15,166 bases of DNA from the NCBI GenBank assembly GCA_035493835.1, contig DATJHO010000170.1, positions 1 through 15,166 on the forward strand, read 5' to 3'. How positions within the stretch are numbered: the stretch's first letter is position 1; the number at the start of each line of letters is the position of its first letter. Positions 1 through 7,099 of this stretch are shown piece by piece. Below the pieces are notes generated by a model. It saw only the letters and a list, made by a program, of their open reading frames with translations. It did not search any database and was not told the DNA's origin. The translations under genes and the position numbers were made by a program. The stretch comes from DASZTU01 sp035493835. Lineage in GTDB: Bacteria > Pseudomonadota > Alphaproteobacteria > Rhizobiales > Devosiaceae.

Positions 1-7
1 ATTAAAA

Positions 8-130
8 GCGCTTGACCCGGTCACCCATGATGCCTCGCCATGTCCACCGAAGCTACTGGAGGCGGCTGCATGGGTCCCCGGGGCCAAGCCCGGGGATGAC
101 GATGTCGCAAGGGTGCGACCAAATGCCGAC
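8..130. repeat. Dispersed palindromic repeat, family 1, copy A
   Basis: This stretch matches the core of the element at 13501-13735. Shared blocks are the left arm around 8-34 (GCTTGACCCGG then CACCCATGATGCC), the right arm at 69-101, and the downstream tag at 114-130 (GACCAAATGCCGAC). The two arms are near reverse complements, so a transcript could fold into a long hairpin. The left end is truncated relative to the 13.5 kb copy, and no terminal inverted repeat is visible at the right. It lies directly 3' of the minus-strand solute-binding protein gene. Similar CCGGGCTTGACCCGG elements are common between genes in Rhizobiales genomes (family knowledge). It might act as a terminator or mRNA-stabilising hairpin, which is inference. 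Confidence 0.75.
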
Positions 131-153
131 GCCGCGCCGGGAGCCCTACGGCC

Positions 154-966
154 CTAGTAAAAACTCACCGGAAACCAGCGCAGATAAAGATCGTCGAGGG
201 TGCCGTCGCGCTTCAGCCGGACCAGCGCCGCATTGATGGCGTCGCGTACCGCATCGCGCCCGGCGGGCACGGCGACGGCAAGCCCCGCGCCGAACAGGTC
301 GGGCCGGAAATAGGGCCGCCCAGCAAAGCCGCAGCAACCGGGATTGTCGTTGAGCCAGAACGAGGCGCGCAAGCCATCGCCGAAAAACGCGTCCGCCTTG
401 CCGGCTTCGACGGCCGCGAGCGCCTCGGCCTCGTTCGCGAATTCAGCGATCTTGACCTTGGGCAAATAGCGCCGGACGAATTCGGCGTGGGCCGTCCCCT
501 TGCGGACGGCAACAGCTTTCCCCGCGAGCTTTTGCGGTTCGAACCCCTTCAGCGCATCGTTCTTGGTCACGAAGCGGCCGGGCAGCCCGAGATAGATGTC
601 GGAGAAATCGAACTGCGCGGCGTTTTCCGGCGTCAGCGCCAGCCCGGCGATCAGGGCGTCGCCCTGATTATCGGCGAGCGCCTTGCTCGCCTGGTCCCAC
701 GGCCAGGCCTGGATGGTGCAGGCAATCCTCAATTCGCTACAGATGCTGCGGGCGAGATCGACGTTGAAGCCTACGAGCGTGCCGGATTTATCGCGATAGT
801 TGAAGGGCGGAAAATCAGCTGTCGTCAGGAAGCGGATTGAGGCGACTGCAACGTCTGCCCCGGAATCGCGGGCGCTGGGGTCGGCATAGTAGGGCAGGGC
901 TTGCCCATTCGCCGCCGCCGACCAAAAAAGCATCGCCACAAGGAGAACTAGCGCTAGGGGCCGCAT
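154..966 (-). CDS. Periplasmic solute-binding protein (SBP_bac_3 family), orphan
   Basis: The product is a 270-residue secreted protein. Residues 1-23 form a signal peptide: a short basic start, a hydrophobic core, and likely cleavage after NGQA. Residues from about 44 onward match bacterial extracellular solute-binding family 3: a TTADFPPFNY strand, then GTLVGFNVDLA, and a C-terminal LKRDGTLDDLYLRWF. This family binds amino acids or other small polar ligands and hands them to an ABC permease; some members serve instead as sensor or enzyme-partner domains. No permease or ATPase gene is adjacent, so it is an orphan here and its ligand cannot be read from the sequence. A TTG at 990 would add eight residues. 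I prefer ATG 966 because the signal peptide begins there, although neither start has a strong ribosome site. Four cysteines (two as CC) are an unusual detail. Confidence 0.85.
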   Translation of the reverse strand: MRPLALVLLVAMLFWSAAANGQALPYYADPSARDSGADVAVASIRFLTTADFPPFNYRDKSGTLVGFNVDLARSICSELRIACTIQAWPWDQASKALADNQGDALIAGLALTPENAAQFDFSDIYLGLPGRFVTKNDALKGFEPQKLAGKAVAVRKGTAHAEFVRRYLPKVKIAEFANEAEALAAVEAGKADAFFGDGLRASFWLNDNPGCCGFAGRPYFRPDLFGAGLAVAVPAGRDAVRDAINAALVRLKRDGTLDDLYLRWFPVSFY

Positions 967-1041
967 CGCACTGCCGGATCGAGGAAGCAAGGGAGTACCG
1001 GCTTATCCCCCAATTCGCGCCAAAAGGCGAGATCGCGCCGC

Positions 1042-1056
1042 TTAACGATTGCTAAA
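1042..1056. promoter_or_regulatory. Candidate CtrA-type box
   Basis: TTAA at 1042-1045 and TAAA at 1053-1056 are separated by seven bases, one mismatch from the alphaproteobacterial CtrA consensus TTAA-N7-TTAA. It lies in the divergent spacer between the solute-binding protein and glycosyltransferase genes, 81 bp before the latter's ATG. A short motif like this can occur by chance in an AT-rich promoter, so confidence is low. Confidence 0.3.
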
Positions 1057-1057
1057 C

Positions 1058-1088
1058 CATAGTAAATGCCGCAATGTGGCATTCTATG
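1058..1088. promoter_or_regulatory. Extended dyad in the divergent promoter region
   Basis: Inner arms AATGCC (1065-1070) and GGCATT (1078-1083) are perfect inverted repeats around a 7-base centre. They are extended by CATAG (1058-1062) and CTATG (1084-1088), with two unpaired bases on the left side only. The dyad sits between the CtrA-like motif and a weak sigma-70-like pair (TTGTTA 1092-1097, TAATAC 1113-1118, only 15 bases apart) preceding the glycosyltransferase. It may be an operator or an RNA hairpin; no cognate regulator is evident. Confidence 0.4.
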
Positions 1089-1136
1089 CTTTTGTTATTG
1101 CCAGATCATCAATAATACGGCTGCCAAGGTGTGGTC

Positions 1137-3032
1137 ATGTCCCAGTCCATCGAACTGGTGCGCATACTATTGCCAGAATTTTTGCATTCGGAGGCGGACG
1201 CGGCAGCAGTGCTCGACGCGGCCCACGAGCTGGGCGTCAATCCCGTCCACTACTGCGTTCACCGCTATGGGCTAGGCGCAGAGGCGGTTTTTGCGCGGGC
1301 AGCCGAGTGGGCAGGGCTGGCGTTCCTCCCTTCGGTACCGTTCGATGGCCGCGGCAGTATCCAGGTTCGGCGGCTCGACAGCCTGGGAGGCATCCGATCG
1401 ATCCGCGCATCGCTCGACGGGCGCGAGATCTTGTTCCTGGCGCCCGGTTTTGACGAGTTCATCGGCCTCAAGGCCCACGCGGCGGCGCACCCCGAATTCC
1501 GGCGCCAGACCTGCATCGTGCCTGCCGCCGCCATTCCCCGGGCGCTTTCGAGCGTCAGCACCGAGCAATTGCTCGACGAGGCCCGCGGCCGGCTGTCGCG
1601 ACGATGGCCGTTCGCCAGCGCCGGCCTTGATCTCGGCCGGCGCGACCGCGTGATCTTCATCGGGGCCATGACGCTGCTGGTCGCTTCTACGGCGCTCAGC
1701 GCCTGCTCCAGCGACCTGTGCGGCCCGGCGGTGGCCGGCGTCCTGCTGCTTGCTCCTGCCCTGTTCCGCCTCGGCGCCGTAGCGACAAGGCCCGCCAAAG
1801 AGTCGCAGTTGCCGCCGCTGTCGGATGCGGAATTGCCGATCTATTCGGTGCTCATCCCGCTGCGCGACGAGGCGCATATGGTGCCCTTGCTGCGGCGCGC
1901 CATGACGGCGCTCCACTACCCACCCGAAAAGCTCGACATCAAGTTCGTCGTCGAGGGGCGTAGCGAGGCGACGGTATCGGCGGTGCGTGACCTGCTCGCC
2001 GACCCGCGTTTCGAACTGGTGGAAGTGCCCGATGCCCGGCCCTTCACCAAACCCAAGGCGCTCAACTACGCCTTGCCCTTCGTGCGCGGCGCCCATGTCG
2101 TCGTCTATGATGCCGAGGACATCCCCGATCCGGATCAATTGCTGCTGGCCGCCGCGGCGTTCGCCGGCGATCCCGGCGTTGATTGCCTACAGGCCGAACT
2201 CCTCGTCGACAATGCCCGCGAAAACGTGCTGACCGGGCTGTTCGCGGGCGAATATGCCGGCCAGTTCGGCCCATTGATGGCGGCGCTGGCGCGCCATGGC
2301 CTGCCCCTGCCACTGGGCGGCACCAGCAATCACTTTCGCACCGCCGCGCTGCGCGAGTTGGGCGGCTGGGACGCCTTCAACGTCACCGAGGACGCCGATC
2401 TGGGGGTCAGGCTCGCCCGGCTGCGCTACCGAACCGCCATGCTGCAGTCGCGGACGTACGAGGAGGCGCCGATCAGCATCGATGCCTGGATGCGTCAGCG
2501 CACGCGCTGGATGAAGGGCTGGATGCAGACCTTCATCGTCCACAACCGCCGGCCGCTTACTCTTTTCCGTGATATGGGCTGGAGAAACTTTCTGGCGTTC
2601 GAGATTTATGTCGGCTCGCTGATCGTGTCGCCACTGCTGCATGCCACGTTCCTGTTCAGTCTGTTGGCCGCTCCGTGCCTCGGCGTCCGGACGCTGTTCG
2701 GCAGCAACGGAGCGGGGTTGGCGCTGGCGCTGGCGGTGCTGGTCCTGGGCTATGGCGGCGCGTTTGCCGCAGTTTTCGCCGGGCTGCTGCGCCTCGGGCA
2801 GAGACGGCTCCTCGCCGTGCAATTGCTGCTGCCGCTCTATTGGATGTTGCAAGCGGTTGCCACCATCCGAGCGGGCCACGAATTGCTGGTGCGCCCACAT
2901 TTCTGGGCCAAGACGAAGCACGGCCTGACCAAGCTGGAGCGCTCAGTCAGCTCCGCGCGAAAGCCAGAGGGGCCGGCAACAATGGCCGAAAGCCCCCCAG
3001 TTCACCAGAGGCTTGAGAGGCAGGACCTATGA
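1137..3032 (+). CDS. Membrane-embedded family 2 glycosyltransferase with N-terminal GspE-N-like domain
   Basis: The 631-residue product is a processive-type family 2 glycosyltransferase that probably makes or extends a surface polysaccharide at the inner membrane. Residues 1-150 are soluble and resemble the N-terminal domain of type II secretion ATPases (GSPII_E_N), including a stretch ending AEWAGLAFLP. A hydrophobic segment follows at about 170-215. The catalytic domain starts at YSVLIPLRDE (about 236) and contains DAED (325-328) as the D-x-D-like metal/nucleotide site, TED (417-419) with the putative catalytic aspartate, and QRTRW (454-458), the QxxRW motif of processive enzymes. Three or four hydrophobic helices lie at about 485-580. 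ATG 1137 is chosen over GTG 1131 because AAGG at 1126-1129 is 7 bases from the ATG. Product and acceptor are unknown, and no polysaccharide cluster is adjacent. It diverges from the solute-binding protein gene. Confidence 0.85.
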   Translation: MSQSIELVRILLPEFLHSEADAAAVLDAAHELGVNPVHYCVHRYGLGAEAVFARAAEWAGLAFLPSVPFDGRGSIQVRRLDSLGGIRSIRASLDGREILFLAPGFDEFIGLKAHAAAHPEFRRQTCIVPAAAIPRALSSVSTEQLLDEARGRLSRRWPFASAGLDLGRRDRVIFIGAMTLLVASTALSACSSDLCGPAVAGVLLLAPALFRLGAVATRPAKESQLPPLSDAELPIYSVLIPLRDEAHMVPLLRRAMTALHYPPEKLDIKFVVEGRSEATVSAVRDLLADPRFELVEVPDARPFTKPKALNYALPFVRGAHVVVYDAEDIPDPDQLLLAAAAFAGDPGVDCLQAELLVDNARENVLTGLFAGEYAGQFGPLMAALARHGLPLPLGGTSNHFRTAALRELGGWDAFNVTEDADLGVRLARLRYRTAMLQSRTYEEAPISIDAWMRQRTRWMKGWMQTFIVHNRRPLTLFRDMGWRNFLAFEIYVGSLIVSPLLHATFLFSLLAAPCLGVRTLFGSNGAGLALALAVLVLGYGGAFAAVFAGLLRLGQRRLLAVQLLLPLYWMLQAVATIRAGHELLVRPHFWAKTKHGLTKLERSVSSARKPEGPATMAESPPVHQRLERQDL

Positions 3033-3081
3033 ACCCGCTACTTGAAGCTTGGGGAGTGCGATGAGCCTTCAGAGGTTGGCT

Positions 3082-3120
3082 GGGCCGGCCGTGGCCCTCT
3101 GCGCGGTTCATGTGCCGCGC
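3082..3120. terminator. Possible bidirectional terminator hairpins
   Basis: In the 107 bp convergent gap between the glycosyltransferase and the S24 regulator there are two GC-rich inverted repeats. GGGCC/GGCCC occupies 3082-3097, and GCGCGG (3101-3106) pairs with CCGCGC (3115-3120) around an 8-base loop. Neither is followed by a clear T-run, so a role in termination is inferred mainly from location. Confidence 0.3.
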
Positions 3121-3139
3121 TAGCCGGCGTCGCGGCCTC

Positions 3140-3772
3140 CTACTGGCTCGCCCAGATGATGCGCCGCATCCACTCGACATCCTTCATGTCCAGCTGCCGA
3201 GGCGGAAAATCCGGGTTGACCGAGGCGAGTTCGATCCGGTTGAGCGTTTGCCGTTCGAGGATTTTCACCATCACCTCGCCGGATTTCGTGCACACCGCCA
3301 CCCGGTCGCCACGCCGCACCTGCTCGGCGGCCGAAACGATCACCTTGTCGCCCTCGCGATACAGCGGCAGCATGGAATCGCCATGCACTTCGAGCGCATA
3401 AGTGCCTTCCTCGACGGTCGGCAGCCGCACCTCGTCCCAGCCTTGTCCGGCGGGAAAGCCGGCACTGTCGAAAAAGCCGCCGGCGCCGGCTTGTGCCAGC
3501 CCCAGCAGTGGCACCGTACGGTCGGCCGGTGAAGTCTGGATGTAGGCCCCCGTGGCGGCCACGAAGGCATCAAAACTCTCGCCCGTCGCCTCGAGGACCT
3601 TGGCGATGCTCTCGGTCGACGGCCAGCGCTCCCGCCCGTCCCGGCTCACCCGCTTGGACGGGTTGAAGGCGGTGGGGTCGAGCCCGGCAAGCTTGGCCAA
3701 TGCGGACGCGCTGAGGCCACGCCGCTTGGCCAACTCGTCAATGCCTTCCCAGATACTCTGGTGTGAAAGCAT
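3140..3772 (-). CDS. LexA-like transcriptional regulator (XRE helix-turn-helix plus S24 peptidase)
   Basis: The 210-residue protein has a helix-turn-helix domain at about 7-70 and an S24 peptidase (LexA/CI C-terminal) domain at about 88-205. The catalytic serine is Ser133 in HGDSML and the lysine is Lys170 in VMVK. Their spacing of 37 equals that of E. coli LexA (Ser119/Lys156). AGAG at 95-98 (A97-G98 or A95-G96) is placed like the LexA self-cleavage bond. The protein is therefore predicted to bind DNA as a dimer and may be inactivated by autoproteolysis. It is not LexA itself, because the DNA-binding domain is XRE-like rather than winged. The ATG start is supported by AGGAAG six bases upstream. 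It diverges from DUF952-pyrD, and the 138 bp between them contains a dyad that could be its own operator. Proteins of this layout are widespread in Rhizobiales; targets are unknown. Confidence 0.9.
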   Translation of the reverse strand: MLSHQSIWEGIDELAKRRGLSASALAKLAGLDPTAFNPSKRVSRDGRERWPSTESIAKVLEATGESFDAFVAATGAYIQTSPADRTVPLLGLAQAGAGGFFDSAGFPAGQGWDEVRLPTVEEGTYALEVHGDSMLPLYREGDKVIVSAAEQVRRGDRVAVCTKSGEVMVKILERQTLNRIELASVNPDFPPRQLDMKDVEWMRRIIWASQ

Positions 3773-3780
3773 GCTCCGCT

Positions 3781-3820
3781 TCCTAGGAGAATCGTCACAA
3801 TGACGGAAATAAATCCTAGA
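3781..3820. promoter_or_regulatory. Candidate operator region between the S24 regulator and DUF952-pyrD
   Basis: A perfect dyad, CGTCA-CAA-TGACG, lies at 3793-3805. It is flanked by the palindrome TCCTAGGA (3781-3788) and a second TCCTAG at 3814-3819, 33 bp apart start to start. All lie immediately upstream of the regulator's ribosome site and 91-130 bases before the DUF952 ATG. LexA-like repressors commonly bind dyads in their own promoters, so an autoregulatory site is reasonable but unproven. I could not place a convincing -35/-10 pair. Confidence 0.4.
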
Positions 3821-3910
3821 CTACACGCACTGCCCCGCTCCTGTAAAGCGTGCCGGGGAGGCCGACGCCCGGTCTTGCCGAGCTTGTCGGGTTTCTCTAG
3901 GGTTTGCCCC

Positions 3911-4270
3911 ATGGACACCCCACACCCCACCCATGTCTACAAGGTCGCTGACGCGCAGGAATTCGCCCAGGCGCAGGATGACGGCATCTATGCCGGCGCC
4001 CCGGTCGATCTGAAGGACGGCTTTATTCATTTCTCCACCGCCGCCCAATTGCCGGAAACCTTGCGCCGGCATTTTAGCGGCCAGCGTGATCTGACGCTCG
4101 CGGCGGTGCGGACAGCCGATTTGGGCGATGCCTTGCGCTGGGAGCCGTCGCGCGGTGGAGACCTGTTTCCGCATCTTTACGGCAATCTCGAAATGAGCGC
4201 GGTCTCCTGGACCACCCCGATCCAGGTAGCAGCTGACGGCAGTTGCCAGCTGCCGGATCGGCTGGGATGA
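3911..4270 (+). CDS. DUF952 domain protein
   Basis: This 119-residue cytoplasmic protein belongs to the DUF952 family. The recognisable signatures are HVYKVADAQEF near the N-terminus, DGFIHFSTAAQL in the middle and LRWEPSRGGDLFPHLYG towards the C-terminus. The biochemical role of the family is not established as far as I know; the conserved His, Glu and Arg residues suggest a compact catalytic or ligand-binding fold. ATG 3911 is preferred because the upstream in-frame codons from 3800 do not resemble the family and AGGG (3899-3902) is 8 bases away. The stop codon overlaps the pyrD start as ATGA, so the two are probably one operon with coupled translation. I recall a DUF952-pyrD arrangement from other Rhizobiales, but its functional meaning is unknown. 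Confidence 0.85.
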   Translation: MDTPHPTHVYKVADAQEFAQAQDDGIYAGAPVDLKDGFIHFSTAAQLPETLRRHFSGQRDLTLAAVRTADLGDALRWEPSRGGDLFPHLYGNLEMSAVSWTTPIQVAADGSCQLPDRLG

Positions 4271-5376
4271 TTTTTTCGCGTTTTTCGCCTCTGCTCCGGA
4301 TGCCCCTGCTCCGCGACTTTACACGCGACTCGCTGTTGAAGATGGACCCCGAGACGGCGCACGGCGCGACCATCACAGCGCTCCGGCTGGGGCTCGCGCC
4401 CCAGCAAGGTTCTCCTGACGCCAGGGAATTGAGGACCAGCCTCTGCGGCCTGGATCTCGCCAACCCGGTCGGCATGGCGGCGGGCTTTGACAAGAACGCC
4501 GAGGTGCCGGGCCCATTGGCGCTCCTGGGTTTTGGTATGGTCGAAATCGGCACGGTCACGCCCCTGCCACAGGACGGCAATGCCCGCCCGCGCCTGTTCC
4601 GGGTTGCCGCCGCCGAAGGCGTCATCAACCGCATGGGCTTCAACAATGAGGGCCACGAGGCGGTGTTCGCCCGGCTCAAGGGGCAGCGGATCGGGGCGGC
4701 GCTTGGCATCAATATCGGCGCCAACAAGGCCAGCGCCGATTTCGTCGCCGACTATGTCCTGGGAGTCAGGCGCTTCGCCGAACTCGCCGACTATCTCACC
4801 GTCAATGTTTCTTCGCCCAACACGCCGGGTCTCCGCGACCTGCAGACTGAGGAGGCACTGAAGCGGCTGCTCGGCGCCGTGCTCACCGAGCGTGCCAAAG
4901 CCAAGGTGCGCGTGCCGGTGTTCCTGAAACTCGCGCCCGATCTCGAGGAAGCCGCGATGGACGCCATCGCCAAAACCATCGCCGAGACCGACCTCGATGG
5001 GCTGATCGTCTCCAATACGACGATTTCGCGCGACGTCGTTGCCGGGCTCGAGAATGCTACCGAGACAGGCGGCCTTTCGGGAAAACCGCTGTTCGAGCTC
5101 TCGACGCGAAGGCTCGCGCAGATGCGCCAGCGCGTCGGCGAGTTGCCGATCATCGGGGTGGGCGGCATTCATTCGCCGCAGAGCGCGCTCGCCAAATTCG
5201 AGGCCGGCGCCAACGCCATCCAGCTTTATTCGGCGCTCGTCTTCGGCGGCCTCGACCTGCTCGACCGCATCAAGCGCGGCCTTGTTGCGGCGGTGCGCAA
5301 TGCCGGCGCGACCAATGTTGCCGAACTGAGCGGGAGCAAGGTGGCGGACTGGGCCGAGGGTAGGGGCGAGGTCTGA
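4267..5376 (+). CDS. pyrD: Dihydroorotate dehydrogenase (quinone), class 2
   Basis: PyrD oxidises dihydroorotate to orotate in pyrimidine synthesis and passes electrons to quinone at the inner membrane. The 369-residue product has the class 2 layout. An N-terminal membrane-associating helix region (about 1-40, including MDPETAHG) is followed by an FMN barrel with NPVGMAAGFDKN (66-77) and MGFNNEG. NVSSPNTPGLR follows, whose second serine (Ser183) matches the catalytic base Ser175 of E. coli. Further on are FLKLAPD, SNTT, IGVGGI (296-301) and GANAIQLYSA (314-323). It is somewhat longer than the E. coli enzyme (336) through a C-terminal tail of about 20 residues. ATG 4267 overlaps the DUF952 stop (ATGA). 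The in-frame TTG at 4243 would add eight residues lying within DUF952 and is less likely. The gene ends convergently with the MATE gene. Confidence 0.95.
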   Translation: MIFSRFSPLLRMPLLRDFTRDSLLKMDPETAHGATITALRLGLAPQQGSPDARELRTSLCGLDLANPVGMAAGFDKNAEVPGPLALLGFGMVEIGTVTPLPQDGNARPRLFRVAAAEGVINRMGFNNEGHEAVFARLKGQRIGAALGINIGANKASADFVADYVLGVRRFAELADYLTVNVSSPNTPGLRDLQTEEALKRLLGAVLTERAKAKVRVPVFLKLAPDLEEAAMDAIAKTIAETDLDGLIVSNTTISRDVVAGLENATETGGLSGKPLFELSTRRLAQMRQRVGELPIIGVGGIHSPQSALAKFEAGANAIQLYSALVFGGLDLLDRIKRGLVAAVRNAGATNVAELSGSKVADWAEGRGEV

Positions 5377-5403
5377 GCGGCTGGCTCGATCCCGCTGGAG
5401 CGT

Positions 5404-5516
5404 GATCCCGCTGGGCTGAAACATTCGCCGTGCGCTCGTCATGGCAAGGGTTCGACCTAATGCCGACGCCGCACTCCGCCCGCGCTCTCGCGACACTGCG
5501 TCAATTCAATCGGATC
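5404..5516. repeat. Palindromic repeat, family 1, copy C (internally deleted, overlaps the MATE stop codon)
   Basis: The left end (GATCCCGCTGGGCTGAA, then ACATTCGCCG and CTCGTCATGG) matches 13506-13548 of copy B. The next bases jump straight to the right-hand tag (GACCTAATGCCGAC), so the central palindrome is missing. The right end, read on the minus strand as GATCCGATTGAATTGACGC, is an imperfect terminal inverted repeat of the left end. The terminal GATC overlaps the TGA stop of the minus-strand MATE gene. The whole pyrD/MATE convergent gap is essentially this element. It looks like a MITE-style deletion derivative. Confidence 0.6.
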
Positions 5517-6906
5517 ATTCTCCAGTCTGCGCGGAAAACAACCCCGCCTTGCGCCGCTCCATCCCCCACCACAGGATCCCGCCGCGGGCGATGAAGAAGA
5601 TGTTCATCGCTAACCAAAGCCCGGTATTGCCTACCATCTGCTGCAGCAGGATCGCCGAGACCAGAAACACCAGCAGCGCCAAAATCATGCCGTTGCGCAT
5701 CACCATGTTGAGCGTCGCTCCCGAAACCACCCCATCCATGACAAAGGCCGACATGCCGGTAATGCCGGTCACGGCCGCGAGCGCCAAATAGAAATGGGCG
5801 TGCTGGCGCACCGGCGCGCTGGTGGTCATCAGGTCGACCAGCGAGGGGCCGGCGATAAAGGCGAACGTCGTCAGCGCCAGCCCGATCATCACGCCCCAAC
5901 CGAGCGATAGCTTCACCGCCCGCTCGAACGCCGGCCGCCAATTGGCGCCCACGGCCTTGCCAGTGAGTTGCTCCGCCGCCTGGGCCAGGCCGTCGAGGAA
6001 GAAGGCCATGATCATCAAAAAATTGAGGAGGATGGCGTTGCCGGCGAGCGCGACTTCGCCCATGCGTGAGCCCTGGGCGGCAAAATAGGCATAGGAGGCC
6101 ATCAACGCCCCCGACCGGATGGTGATGTCGCGGCTGAGCCCGAACATGCGCCGGAGCGCCGCGGTGTCGAACAGGGCCGGCATCTCCATCAAGCTGAACA
6201 GCTTGCGAACGCCGCCGAAATGCCGCGCCAGCAAGTACAATCCGGCCAGCGCCGCAGCCGCATTGGCGCAGACGGTCGCAAATGCCGTGCCGGCAACGCC
6301 CCAGCCCAGCCCGAACACGAACAGCAGGTTGAGCACCATGTTGACGCCGTGGATCAAAATCTGCAGCGACATGCCGGTGCGGGCATTGCCCCGGCCGTAA
6401 AACCAGCCGAGCAGCGCGTAATTGATGAGCGAGAACGGCGCCGTCCAGATGCGCGTGAGGAGATAGGTCGCCAGCGCCCGGTCCACCCCGGGCGCGGGAG
6501 CCAGCAGCCGGTCGGCAATCCATAAAATTGGGTGCGACAGGGCGATCAGCAGCGCGCCGAGGATCACCGCCACGAGGATCGCCCGGCTGGCATGCATCAG
6601 CCCGTCATGGGGATCGCGGGCGCCAATCGCCTGTGCCGTCAGCCCGGCGGTGCCGAGCCGCAGGAAATAGGCGAGCGAAAAGATCACATCGAATGCCAGC
6701 GCCCCGAGCACCAGCCCGCCCAGCAGCGCCGCATCCCCAAGCCGGCCGATGACGGTGATGTCGACGATCCCCACCAGCGGTTCGGTGATGAAAGCAACCG
6801 ACGCTGGCAGGGCAATGCGAAAAATATCGCGGCTTTTCACCTCGAACGGATAGGTGGGGCGGGATGGCGATGCGGCCTGTTCGGCGGTCCCGGCGAGGTC
6901 GTTCAT
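5515..6906 (-). CDS. MATE family efflux transporter (DinF-like)
   Basis: This 463-residue inner-membrane protein has about twelve hydrophobic helices in two related halves, as in MATE exporters. These expel cationic drugs or metabolites in exchange for protons or sodium. After a hydrophilic 25-residue leader, helix 1 carries EPLVGIVDITVIGRLGD. Asp49 in that stretch corresponds to the conserved acidic residue of DinF-type MATE proteins (Asp41 in the Pyrococcus structure). The second half begins near residue 245 with a GLSRDITIRS loop and continues to a short basic C-terminus. Length is normal. ATG 6906 has GAGAGA a few bases upstream. It lies 193 bp downstream of the kinase gene on the same strand with a palindromic repeat between, so cotranscription is possible but not assured. 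Its stop codon lies inside a repeat. The substrate cannot be predicted. Confidence 0.9.
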   Translation of the reverse strand: MNDLAGTAEQAASPSRPTYPFEVKSRDIFRIALPASVAFITEPLVGIVDITVIGRLGDAALLGGLVLGALAFDVIFSLAYFLRLGTAGLTAQAIGARDPHDGLMHASRAILVAVILGALLIALSHPILWIADRLLAPAPGVDRALATYLLTRIWTAPFSLINYALLGWFYGRGNARTGMSLQILIHGVNMVLNLLFVFGLGWGVAGTAFATVCANAAAALAGLYLLARHFGGVRKLFSLMEMPALFDTAALRRMFGLSRDITIRSGALMASYAYFAAQGSRMGEVALAGNAILLNFLMIMAFFLDGLAQAAEQLTGKAVGANWRPAFERAVKLSLGWGVMIGLALTTFAFIAGPSLVDLMTTSAPVRQHAHFYLALAAVTGITGMSAFVMDGVVSGATLNMVMRNGMILALLVFLVSAILLQQMVGNTGLWLAMNIFFIARGGILWWGMERRKAGLFSAQTGE

Positions 6907-6941
6907 GGTTCTCTCGTGCTTGCAATGTCGGAGCGGTCGGC

Positions 6942-7067
6942 CCCCTCACCCCGGCCTTCGGCCGGACCTCTCCCCGTCGGGGAGGGAAATAAGAGGGCGC
7001 GGCGCTTAGGGATTCCTCTCCCTGACGGGGAGAGGTCGGCCGAGCGAAGCGGAGGCGGGGTGAGGGG
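6942..7067. repeat. Dispersed palindromic repeat, family 2, first copy
   Basis: Outer arms CCCCTCACCCC (6942-6952) and GGGGTGAGGGG (7057-7067) are exact reverse complements. Inside are smaller hairpins: CCGGCC-TTC-GGCCGG (6951-6965), CTCCCC/GGGGAG near 6969-6983, and CTCTCCC/GGGGAGAG near 7016-7034. The same plan recurs at 7942-8056 in the same orientation. Such GAGAGG/CCTCTCCCC elements are abundant between genes in many alphaproteobacteria. It occupies most of the gap between the kinase and MATE genes. Confidence 0.8.
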
Positions 7068-7099
7068 ACGATCGCCAAATCTCTCGCCCATCATGCACA

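Noticed and set aside
4177..5496. 439-codon open frame antisense to pyrD
   Set aside because: It is a mirror of the pyrD codon pattern with His/Arg/Glu-rich low-complexity composition and no family signature.
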